This document shows, one piece after another, positions 33,770 to 44,700 of a DNA stretch of 64,000 nt; the first letter of the stretch is position 1; every line of letters begins with the position of its first letter. The position numbers and the translations under genes are program-made. Source of the stretch: Euclidia mi (Eukaryota; Arthropoda; Insecta; Lepidoptera; Erebidae); contig OX123200.2 in the NCBI GenBank assembly GCA_944739405.2, forward strand, positions 5,100,761 through 5,164,760, read 5' to 3'. The notes under the pieces were generated by a model. It was not told the DNA's origin, ran no database searches, and was given only the letters and a program-made list of their open reading frames with translations.

Positions 33770-34866
33770 ACATAGACTCACGCCTGTTTCCTGGAAGGGT
33801 AGGCAGAGACTCCGGAACGTCATTTGCAACGATCCTGACATATCTCTCCTGCTTCATCCACTCCCATCAAATTTCTCATGCATGCTCTTCGGTTAAGGGT
33901 TTAGCTATACCTATCAGCACCGCATCGCACTTTCCTATGCTTCTATCCTTTTCTGTCACTTAGGACCGTCATTTACTAGAGCGAGAAAGAGAGAGGGAAT
34001 CCGATCGCCTTTTCGATTCCGCGGCGTGCTGACGCGTTCCCTTTCTCTTTCTCGCTCTAGTAAATGACGGTCCTAAGTGACAGAAAAGGATAGAAACATA
34101 GGAAAGTGCGATGCGGTGCTGATAGGTGTTATGTAGCTCAACCCTAAGGGTACTTCTAACCTGTCCTTTTTTTAGTATGTCTCCAATCTGGTCAGAGAAC
34201 GTCCGTCTAGGTCTTCCCCTTCCTCCTGTCCCATTCACACTTGACTTATATAACTTCTTGGTCAGTCTTTCATCATCCATCCTCTCCATGTGTCCAAACC
34301 ATCTTAGCATACCTTTCTCAATGGTTGTCACTACATCTTTTACCCCACAACACTCTCTTAGTTATCACACAATTCTTTACTCTGTCGTTCAAAGACACTC
34401 CACACATACTTCTCAGTGCTCTCATTTCTACGGCATTTATTCTACTTTCATGTCTATTCTGCCATACCCAACTTTCACTACCATACATAAGTAGGTACCT
34501 ACTACCCCTATGCACAGCCAAACGTGCCTTTTTGGACACGTTTTGACTGTTCATAAAAGCCTTCAAAGCTCCATTCACCCTATTACCTGCATTAACTCTT
34601 CTTTCGAATATCTTTTTCATTCTTACCATTCCTAGTAAACAGCGAACCTAAATATACAAAATCATTCTATTGCTCCACACGTTGTTCATCGATCATAACA
34701 TTACAAGCCGTAACACATTCCTCCTTTTCAAAAACCATAACTTTCGTCTTGGCACATTCACTTTCATTCCTTTCCTCCCTAAAGCACCATGCATGATTGC
34801 CACCATCTCCTGCAACTCCTCCGCTGAAGACGCAAGTATGACTGACTATGCAATGCGCAATAATTT
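33770..34866 (-). mobile_element. RTE-like LINE, 3' fragment, broken
   Basis: Matches the 3' part of the LINE at 55260-56627 from near its YADD region to its tail (tagactcacgcctgtttcc on the + strand). Frameshifts break the frame, for example near 34310 and 34500. It is interrupted by the MITE 33897-34144. Confidence 0.8.
33897..34144. mobile_element. Harbinger-like MITE inside the LINE, TAA duplication
   Basis: Starts GGGTTTAGCTATAC, and the right end inverted reads GGGTTGAGCTACATAAC. Both arms then share cctatcagcaccgcatcgc and about 90 further bases. TAA flanks both sides. Removing the element leaves a LINE segment of exactly the length seen in the intact copy. Confidence 0.85.
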
Positions 34867-35305
34867 CAGGCAGAGAGCTTCCGCGCCCTGAGATGGGGAG
34901 TAGAGTGTTGAGTCACCATTATTAGGTATCTTAAGTCGTGATGGAGGCAAATAGTTGAACCCAGATTAGCCTGGTCCTTTACACTATGGGCCAAACTGTC
35001 ATTGGATTTACGCAGTGGACCATGTAAAATGTTCTTGAGCAGCTTTTGTCAGCAACTAGAAAACAACTCTCAGTGATATTATCTTTCAATTAGTTCCAAG
35101 TCGCTCAACAATTTTGGGAACTTGGCTAATGCTGAATCTGGAAGCGTCATCACGTTGAACTTTCGCTTGTCCGCCCCCACCCCAGGATCTCGATCAATAC
35201 CGTCTTTATCACACGGGCATGGGCCCAGGGCCTAGGGCATACATATGTTATACAAATCTGATTATTCGGTAGGTACCTAGTAATAATTGTATAAGATTAC
35301 TATAT

Positions 35306-35425
35306 GATCTACTGAGAATTTCCTAACGGAAAAGCCCAATAACACTTTGTCCGACCCGGGGATCGAACCCGAGACCTCCCAATCCCACGCGCACATTTAT
35401 GCCGCGGGACCAACGAGGCAGGTTA
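35306..35425 (-). repeat. SINE family B fragment
   Basis: Read on the - strand, head and B box (gggttcgatccccgggtcgg) plus the attgggcttttccgttagg body start; the tail is missing. Confidence 0.65.
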
Positions 35426-35624
35426 GTTGGGCAATATTGTTTCATCGACCCTGTAGTGCCGTGCCGATCCAGTTGTAGAACGGTATGTATAGCCCAGATC
35501 TGCTCTGTGGCCCAGATCGTCTACCTCGGTGTGATTTTAACGGGATGACAATTATAGCAACAAGATTTCTAGCAAAAACCGACACCAGAGTCTACTTGGG
35601 GGCCCAAAGAACCTGTGTACAACC

Positions 35625-36550
35625 TGGGAGAGCCTGTAGTAGGAGAGCTGGCATCAATTTTGGGTAGGTATTTGAGGCAAGCTAAAAACTTTCTTCATTC
35701 CTCTCAGCTCTCCTATTATACCGTTTTTTATATTGGTTTGCAAAATACATAGTTTAGCCTGGCAATGTTAAAGCCCCGACTTAAGGCGCACGCAAACTGT
35801 TCGGACGCGACTTACTGTCGCGACAGTAAGTCGCGACACAGTGTGCACACCCTTTCGGACGCGGCTTTCTGTCGCGTCCGCGTCCGATACAACCATAGTC
35901 ACGCCATGCTGTCTATGCGATACACTATGGCTAGGTAGGAGCTTATTTTCTTAATTCAGGGCACTAGCAGTTAGCACTATTAGATTATATTAATGGTAGA
36001 TCTTGAAGTAAAGCAGAACTGTTGAATTGAAAGTGAATTTAACATTTTTTGACTATATTCTGTATAAAATCAATATTAAGGCCGTACCATGGACAATATA
36101 AGGATGACAGTAAACGTCCGCGGACGTTTGTAAACGTCCGCGGACGTTTGCTGTCATTTTCCCAGATTGCTTTCGGACGTCTGAACGCTCAAGGTCACGT
36201 CCGCGACAGACGTCCGATAGTGTGCACACTTGAATGGATTTTCCTTGTCCAGATACCCTTCTGTCGCGACCGTAAGTCGCGACAGTAAGTCGCGACAGAT
36301 AGTTTGTGCGGGCCTTTAATCTTCAGGCTTATGTTTTTTTATTCTTATACATTAAACTACATTTAAAAACTGCACATTATCTCAAATACATTTTCGGACA
36401 TATTTTCTTTTCAAAATTTTCTATAGCCCCGCTACTCGCCAGCCACGCCCGCAGTTCTGTGTTGGGGTAGAATAGGAGAGGTATGAGGCAAGTTTACAGC
36501 TTGTCTCAAATACCTACCCAAAATTGATGCCAGCTCTCTGACTATTAGAG
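35625..36550. repeat. Large foldback structure with nested GC-rich element
   Basis: The arm agctggcatcaattttgggt at about 35648 pairs with its inverted copy near 36520, and pairing extends for about 90 bases. Between the arms lies a second palindromic element (about 35785-36315). It starts TTAAGGCGCACGC, its inverted end reads TTAAAGGCCCGCAC, and it is full of gtcgcgac dyads. Confidence 0.6.
36105..36156. repeat. 52-bp nested palindrome
   Basis: The 18-bp palindrome AAACGTCCGCGGACGTTT occurs twice in a row. The pair is enclosed by tgacag and ctgtca, making a larger dyad. Confidence 0.85.
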
Positions 36551-36902
36551 GTGAACTCTTAGTACATAGCTTATTAGTTGGGTTGCTAAGTAATAGATGT
36601 CATCATTTGCTGGTGGGCCAATCCATCATCTTCCAAAAATTCATAATTTTTAACTTTTCAGGTTACCGAATTTGTTAATCAAGGTTTGAAAAAGAAATAA
36701 AACAAAATAGTAAGTCGAACATTTTATTCTACATTTACAAAACTACGTAGAAAAATAAGAGATTACTACAAAAACATATATACATGTTCTATGGCAATTG
36801 TTCATAGTCCTAAAAATGAGACGAAATAAACATTACAAAATATATGAAAATCAATATTTACAATGTCCAGCACTTGTGAATATACAACAGTATGGCGTAT
36901 TT

Positions 36903-37212
36903 CCCAGATAGCAACAAACTTGCAGCAAGTTTAAATCAAACTTGCTAGTTTCACTGTGACAAACTTGCATCAAACTTGCATGAAGTTTGCTTTTGCATAG
37001 GTTGCACAGGTACAAGGCACAGGTTGGTGGTCCGACAACAGCTGGTCGTCGAGCACCTCCTGCTGTATCTAGGAGGTCGACCGACCACCAACCTGTGCTC
37101 GTCGTCATCCAAATCCTTTGAAAAACCAACTTCATGCAAGTTTGTCACAGTGAAACTAGCAAGTTTGATTTAAACTTGCTGCAAGTTTGGCAAGTTTGCA
37201 TTGTTATCTGGG
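36903..37212. mobile_element. Palindromic MITE, copy 2
   Basis: Same family as 33443-33732, in the opposite orientation and nearly identical, with about 20 extra bases near the ends. The two copies face each other 3.2 kb apart. Confidence 0.8.
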
Positions 37213-37421
37213 TTATTATTCAACATGCATGTAATGTGAATTTAGAAGTTCTCTATGTTCATACAAAATAGGCAAATGAAAAAGAGTGCAAGCAGTATCA
37301 ACAGCAGCTATTTCAACTGCACAGATATACATAAAAAGTTATCAAGATATATATTTCTTGTGATAATTACATTTACACACAACTTGACATAGATCTGTTA
37401 CGACTTCATAAGTCTTCATTA

Positions 37422-37586
37422 CATACTATAAAACAAAGTCTGTCTTCTGTTTGTCTATCCCTATGTATGCTTAAATCTTAAAAACTACGCATCGGATTTT
37501 AATGCGGTTTTTATAATAGATAAAATGATTCAAGAGGAAGGTGTATATGTATAAATGACGCGGGCGAAGCCGCTGGCAACGTCTAG
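37422..37586 (+). mobile_element. Short Helitron-like element
   Basis: The 5' part has acatactataaaac and tgtttgtctatccctatg; the 3' end is gcgaagccgctggcaacgtCTAG followed by T, with the Helitron stem-like region. Confidence 0.6.
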
Positions 37587-37738
37587 TAAAATACAAGGCA
37601 CGAATATATCGATATATCGCTATTATACGCAGTAATTTGTATACTTATGCGCACTAATTAATTCAATAATTATCAACCTATATTTATCTTGATAACTGTA
37701 GTACCAAAGACAATTGATTTAAGTGTAACAAATTCTAT

Positions 37739-37938
37739 GGCGGGTTTTCCTGTCACGCTGATCGCACGCCGACGGTCCGCGCTGATGGGTCAGGTCAGTA
37801 TGTATGAAGTACTTGTAGCGTTTTTGAGTCGCGCTGGCCGCTCAGCGCTGTCGGTCGTCAGCGCTGAGTTATTACTCCATATACATTGACATCAGCGCGG
37901 ACCGTCGGCGTGCGATCAGCTTGACAGGAAAACCCGCC
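37739..37938. mobile_element. 200-bp palindromic MITE with TAT duplication
   Basis: Ends GGCGGGTTTTCCTGTCACG and, inverted, GGCGGGTTTTCCTGTCAAG, then about 35 shared bases. TAT is on both sides. The GC-rich centre makes the overlapping open frames meaningless. Confidence 0.8.
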
Positions 37939-38290
37939 TATAGGATATACCTGGTTTAAATTTTAGCAGCATATGGATTGAATTTACTTAGATTTTTATA
38001 TTAGATTGGTTCAAAACAAACTGACAATGTAATGATATAATTACATTTCTGGACTAGCGCTAGGTCTGAGACGGAATCCCAATAATCAGAATCATAGAGT
38101 ATTGGAGGACCGATTCGTAAGGACAGGATACCACTAAGTTGTAAAGATTATGTGAACACCTCCATTTAAGTATTCTCTCACAACGATTGAAAGTAAAGTA
38201 GGAACGTGGCCAAACAGAATACACAAAGAAAGATCTGCATAATGCTACTGCTTGAAGTCTACATAGAGAAAATATACCTACTTTCAATAT

Positions 38291-38296
38291 TTTATT
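38291..38296 (-). terminator. Candidate polyadenylation signal of barren
   Basis: TTTATT on the + strand is AATAAA on the - strand, about 145 bp after the barren stop codon at 38440. Confidence 0.5.
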
Positions 38297-38439
38297 ATTG
38301 TATAAAAATTACAATTCATTTCCATAAAAAAGGACGAAATAAGAAAACCTACCTCATTTAATAATAATCACTATTGATATCAATATTCTTAAGAAAAGTC
38401 TAACAAAATTATACATACAAAATGAGTTTACGCCATAAA

Positions 38440-38742
38440 TTATTTTATGAGTCCTAGAATGCCAATATCTTTGAGGTCATCGCGTTTTTCTAGTATTAGT
38501 CCTTTCTCATTCGCCAAATGTAGAACTGAAAGTAAGGCTAGGGGCACACTGAGTGATTCTCGCATGTTCGTTGATAGTTTGTTCGGTAATCTTGTATATA
38601 TGGAGAAGAAAGTGTTCGGCGTAACATTTTCCTTTTCCCCTTCGGGCGTTTTCTCTGTAAGCATTTTCCACGTACAATGTTTGAGTTGTTTCATGTCCAC
38701 TTTTTTCGCTCGCATCGCGTACGGTATAAAGATTTTGGCCAC
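38440..38742 (-). CDS. barr: barren last exon, SMC4-binding winged helix
   Basis: Bounded by ttatttccag. It starts with GTG (Val, internal) and ends TAA. The 100 residues include FIPYAMRAKKVDMKQLKHCT and SLSVPLALLSVLHLANEKG, the most conserved part of the kleisin-gamma C-terminus. Confidence 0.95.
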   Translation of the reverse strand: MAKIFIPYAMRAKKVDMKQLKHCTWKMLTEKTPEGEKENVTPNTFFSIYTRLPNKLSTNMRESLSVPLALLSVLHLANEKGLILEKRDDLKDIGILGLIK

Positions 38743-41700
38743 CTGGAAATAAGATATAAAAATTTTGATATCATCATCGCCCCAGCGTGATCCCGGTTAC
38801 ATCAAAGTTAGCAAGATTTGTCTTTCCAAAGTTAAAGAAGAGAAAATCTTATTTTCGTTATGTTTTATATTATTGCTGTTTGTTTTGTAGTTTTTTACAC
38901 TTTATATAAATTTGTGTGACTTGGCTGACCGTTCGTAATAGGTCGGCAAAGTTAAGCATCGCTTGCTCAAGTAACTACTTGGATGGATAACCTCTAGTTG
39001 CATTAACATCAATGCACTAGGGTGTTTGGGAGCGCACATTATTCTGCCGGTTTTTGTCGCATGACAAGAATCGTTAGGCCATGTCGGAGGTTTTCAGGCG
39101 GTTTGAAAGCTCCGACACCAGAGTTCCAAAATCACACGAGAATAAACACATAACCCTCCTTTGCGTCGCGCAGTCGGGTAAAAAGGCGATCATTTACCTT
39201 AGTGGGTGGCTCCAACATATCGCCGATCTCTTCGGATTCAGCAGCCTTCACTTGTTCGTGTAGCTCGCCGGCCGCCATCGCGTCTTCGTTACCCCAATCG
39301 TCACCGTCCTGTACAAACAAATCGTTTAGTGTTATTAATATTTTTATTTGCAGTGGTGGAAATAGTATACAGGTTGTCTCAAGACAAGACCCATCACCAA
39401 GCCGAAGTCTACTTGTTTTAGACATCATGCCAAGTCATACTAAGTAAAAATTATACTTGGGAAACGATTTATTTTAAGTATAGACTTTTTAAGCCGCAAT
39501 TAATAGTGAGCTCGTGCAATGCTCGAAATACCTACTTATCCATGGGAGCATAGAACATCTATAAAACAAATGGGCGGGGTAGATTCTTACTACTACTTAT
39601 ACACCACTATTTTTTAATTAGTACAAAATCTTTAAGGACATATTAGCGAAGACATTATTATCATATATGTGACGTAAGAATTTCATAATATCTATAAATA
39701 ACAAAGTTATAATATAATTTGATTTTTGTAGAAAATCTCACCTAAATCATAGACATATGTTACAATCCATTCACATAGACTTATAAAAACCTAAAGACGT
39801 AATGAATCGCGGCCAAAACTGAAGCAAGCAATATGAAGACGATTCGGCAATATGAAGACGGCCGCTTGTCAGTCTGCCACGGGTCGCGACGTGAGTGACA
39901 GCATTTGATGAATATTTTTAAATTAATAATTTCGTAATTATGCCTTCATATGTAATAAACAGCTGCAAAAACAATTCTTGTTTTCAAAACAAGTCAACTG
40001 GTATTACTTTTCACGAGTAAGTAATCGATTATCCATACTTAACACAAAAATAAATAATTCATATTATCACCGCATTCACCGCCATTTTCGACGCCATTGC
40101 ATCAGTGTTGCAAATTAATTAGATTATTGTTTTGTCAAGAATCGGGGAGTTTTGATTATATTAGAGCGAGTTTGATAAAATGTTGTTATTGTAATAAATG
40201 TTATGTTTTAGTATGATAATTAAGTAAAGATGAATTATTATACGACTGTTAAAAAAACTGAAATGTGAAAATATTGTAGGTTTCCAACTGAAATAATCTG
40301 GAAATAAATCTGGATCAGAACTGTACGGGATAACAGAAATGATGCTAATTGGCTCCCTTCAAAGTTTAGCGTGATTTGTTCTGTGCATTTTGAAGAAAAC
40401 GATTTGTACTATACGAAAGGCGGGTACCGTCGAATTAAAAAGAATGCTACTCCAAAAAAGGTATTATTTATTATTTAATTTATGTACTTGAAAATGATTT
40501 TAAATATTACAAAATTTCAAATACCTTTTCAAATTTTAAATAATACAAATATAAGGTCGGCGCGCACTGACGACGCGGCATGGCACGGCATGGCAAAAGG
40601 ATTTTATTACATAATAATATGTATGCCGTGGAACATCAAACCAGCTTAATAAGATGTATCATTGATAAATACATTAATATAAGATTTCATCATATTTCAA
40701 AACAAGACACATTAGCGAAAAGCTGTGACTCAAAACGCCAGAAATATAAAAAAATTACACATCATAAAATTTGTGATTATAATAAAAAAAAATATCTAAT
40801 ATATCTTTTATTTCATAAAACCCAATAATACAAAAATTTAATATATTTACCAACATTATATTATTATTCATTGTACTTCATACTTTTACCAAATTATCAT
40901 ATCTTACTGGGGAGCCGCTGCACAAGGTGTGCAACATTATTATGTTGTATGCGTAAGTCATTGTACAGTGTTAGCGTTGGCTGTGTGTGTGTAACTACGC
41001 ACACATAGCCGATGTTAGCCCTCACATAATTCGTTGCAATTGTTTAAGACCGTTCCGTCTTTAGGTTTTTATAAGTCTATGTCCATTCACTACTTCATTG
41101 ATAGTACTTACTTTCCGTCCTACTCTTACGCATTCTTTCCGTCGCACTTATAATGTAGGTAGCCTTAGACAATAAAATTAAGCAAAATAATAAGTGTAGG
41201 TAGTTACTTTTTATTTTTTTAAATTCTACCCTCTCCTTCATACTTCATCTGGGCTTAGGACCGGCGAAACTTACCGTTTTACAAGTAATTAAATACGGAG
41301 GTATGTATTTAGAAAGCAAACACATAACAAAATAAAAGAAGGTATTCTGTAATAAAAGAAAAGAGTAATTTTGGCATATTTATGAAGTTAGAATCATCTG
41401 CTATTTACAAATATTATTGTATCATCATCATGTCAGGCTAGAGACGTCCACTGCTGGACATAGGCCTCCCTCAAGGTTCTCCACACAGACAGTTTTTGAG
41501 CCGCCCGAATCAAATTATTATTTACTTAAGTACGTATAATTTACTAAACTTACAAGTATTTCCAGTGTCCTTCGAAATGTCCACCACCGTTGTCAATACA
41601 CAGACATTTTTTTTAACGAGAGAAGTATGCTTCTGTCTTTTCACATCGTCAAAAGCGTCCAATATACACTCTTTTAAGTGTTCGACACTAACCGGCTCAC

Positions 41701-44700
41701 TTTTGTACACTCACAATAAGATGTCCATGGATACACAGCTGCACTCGCGATTTTTCCCTTTAAAAAGTACGCACGAAGCATAGCTACATACTCCCGTGAT
41801 ATGAACTGATATGATAGGCCATCGCGTCGGGCAAACGTAGACAAACAATTAACTTTTGCAACGAAAAAATAGATACACTCGCTTTTGCTAGCAATTTAGC
41901 ACTGTTTGTCGCATCGTTGGGGCGCGGCGCAGGCGCAGAGGGTAGGGGGGGAGGGGATTTATCAATGGATCAGTTTACTATTTATAGTACGCGGGTGGCT
42001 CATAGTATTAGTTATGCATTTACCAATTATTACGTATTTTTGTGGACAGTTCTGAGACAGTTTTGGGATTTAGTGTTTTTATTTTTTAACTAGGTACATA
42101 AATATGATCAGTTAAAGATACTTAGTGCCCTGTTAAATTTTTTGTACTAATTAACCCTTTTCTTGTATTCAATGTATCTTAAGAGATACATCAAAGTTTG
42201 AAAAATTCTAAACCGAACATTTCTTTGTTAAAAGAGAATAAATTTATGTAAACGTTTACTTTAGTTCTTTGTTTTGGAACACGCGTTTATTTTTTTGAAA
42301 TTGTCGGCACTGGTGAGCTGTCAAAATTATTTCACTATCGATCGACGCCATGCTCCCGCGCATACAGGTAAGTGATATGCATAAAATAATGTTCTTTGTA
42401 TGTATTTCATGCATTTATTTCTAAAATTATAAATTTTAATTGTTTTTCTACTAAAATAATCAATTTGGAGGACAAAAAATTGTCTGGTGGAGGGCTTTAT
42501 TGGATTTTTAACTGCATGTATCTCGCCGTGCACACCGCCAAGTACACAACAGTTTTATGTTTACTAGGGATGTATCCCATGGTGCACACTGCCAAGTTCT
42601 CTAACAATGAATACAAAATCTTCTTGTATCTATAAGTGCACACTGCCAAGCCTATTACACTTCCAAAAGGTTACCGTTTTTTTGTTATTTATAGGCCAAA
42701 AAGCTCCATGTGCTTTCGAGAGCTAGACCAATTCTTGCTTTGGTGCCAGAACCCCATCAATCATCAATTGGTGAAGAAAGTTCGGAGTCTGATTGTAAAT
42801 TTTTATATATGTAATATTCAAAAGCATTTTAATAACGCATCTTCACCGAATCCCTCGCTTCCCTCTTCACTTAAAAATCTTCACGTACTTTTTGATAATG
42901 AGTGTAACCTTGTCGCGCAAACAAGAACAGGTTCCTGTCCTTCGGAATCAGCACAACTAACTACTGAAACCTATTCCAAGGACTCTTCTGCTCAAGATTC
43001 TATACTTTTATTATATTCCATTATATTCCACCGTCGCACACAGCCCACTTCAATTTTTATCACAGCAAGAGACCTAACATACTCCTTACCTATATGCCAT
43101 ATCCTTGCATTTTAAGTGATAAAATGTTATTAATTTGAAAGAAAAGAGTAACCATAATTAAAAAAAAATTAGCTTCAATTTCTCACTAGCTCGCCACCTA
43201 ATGTCAGCCATGTAGAAAATATCACTATAATTTTTTGATGTAAGTACTTAGTTTAAGAATGTGAAAATTGCATGGATTCATGTACTTAAGACGTACTACG
43301 ATTCCACATTTGAATTTGCCCGATTGCTTACGAGTTTCATATGAATTTAGTGATAAAAGAAATCATCAAATTGGCGGGACCAATGTTTTGATCACCCAAC
43401 TTTACTATGGCACTTCCAATTGTATTGAACATTGACTATAAACATTTACATATGTAGTACTAATCCTTGGGTGTGAATTGCCTGGTCCTGTGAAGCGGTT
43501 TCAGATAGTCCTGCCACTTTGACAGTCAAAGTGCCGGGTCCAGGGACATCTTGAAGTATTTTCATCACATTCAGAGGTATGTTCATTTCGGGTACAAATA
43601 GAACATAATATGTAGTACAAACCCGGCACAATTATATGGTAACGGAACAAGGTCCGCTCTTTTCTGGGAGGTTGCAACCAATAAATAAATCAAATTCTAT
43701 GCCACCAGTAACAAAGAAAACGATACCTTGTACTGCCAGGCCGACAACTGATGTTAGATTTGATGGATATAATTATTTCATTTCATTTGGCTCCAAGGGT
43801 CGATGCAAGCTTTGCATACTAAATCAGACCACAGTCACGTGTATGAAATGCGGTTTAAACTATGCTTACTGCCAAATAGAAATTGTTTTTACAAAATTAT
43901 AACACACATACCTAACAAGACTTAGTTAATTTTGTTACGAAAGAAGTTCTATTCATGTTAGTCAACTTATATTTTAATAAAATATACTGTTTATATTTAT
44001 GAAAATGCATCTTTTTTTCCTTTTTGTTATAATATATGATTCTACAGCAAAATTATATAAAACTTGGCAGTGTATCTTTAGAGATACATTGAAATCATTA
44101 TATTTTTTTTTAAGGCCTCATGGCAATGTATCCCACAAGATACATGTGGTTTTTTTTAAACTGCCTGCATAAGATTTTTTTTCCGGTTTTTCTAAGTATC
44201 TGTGGGTTATAAATATTATGTTGTATAAAAATTATTTTGATACTCAATCTTTTTTTTCTCTGCCAAGTTGAGGGTTAAAAAATAGTGGTGTATATTAAGC
44301 TGAAGAGTTTTGTTGAACGTGCTAATCTCAAGAACTACTGGTCCGATTTGAAAAATATTTCAGTGTTAGCCCGTTTATCGAACACGGCTTGCTTTGAGCT
44401 ACGGGAGCGGAGCAGTAGCCTTATTTAACGCGGGTGTCCGCGGGCTCATGTACTAAAGTATATATTTACCGGTATATTGTTGGGACAGTAGGAGGCGTCG
44501 TTCTCATTGTTATAGTCGTAGTCGCGCGCCTGCTCCACTGTGACGGGCTCGGGCTCGGCCTGTTGTCGCTGTAACTCCAGGTCGCGCAGGCGGACCATCA
44601 GCACGTTGCGACGGAGGTACAGCTTGCGGAAGTGGGACTCGTCTAGACCCCTGCAATTGGAGTATTACAATTATTGGCGTGGAAGATTACACAAAAAAAT

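Noticed and set aside
33498..37148. Identical short proteins at two loci (MTNLHEVGFSKDLDDDEH...)
   Set aside because: They are read from the arms of the same palindromic MITE, not from a duplicated gene.
38925..39060. Functional 5S rRNA gene
   Set aside because: Only the internal promoter region matches; the ends do not pair and bases are missing.
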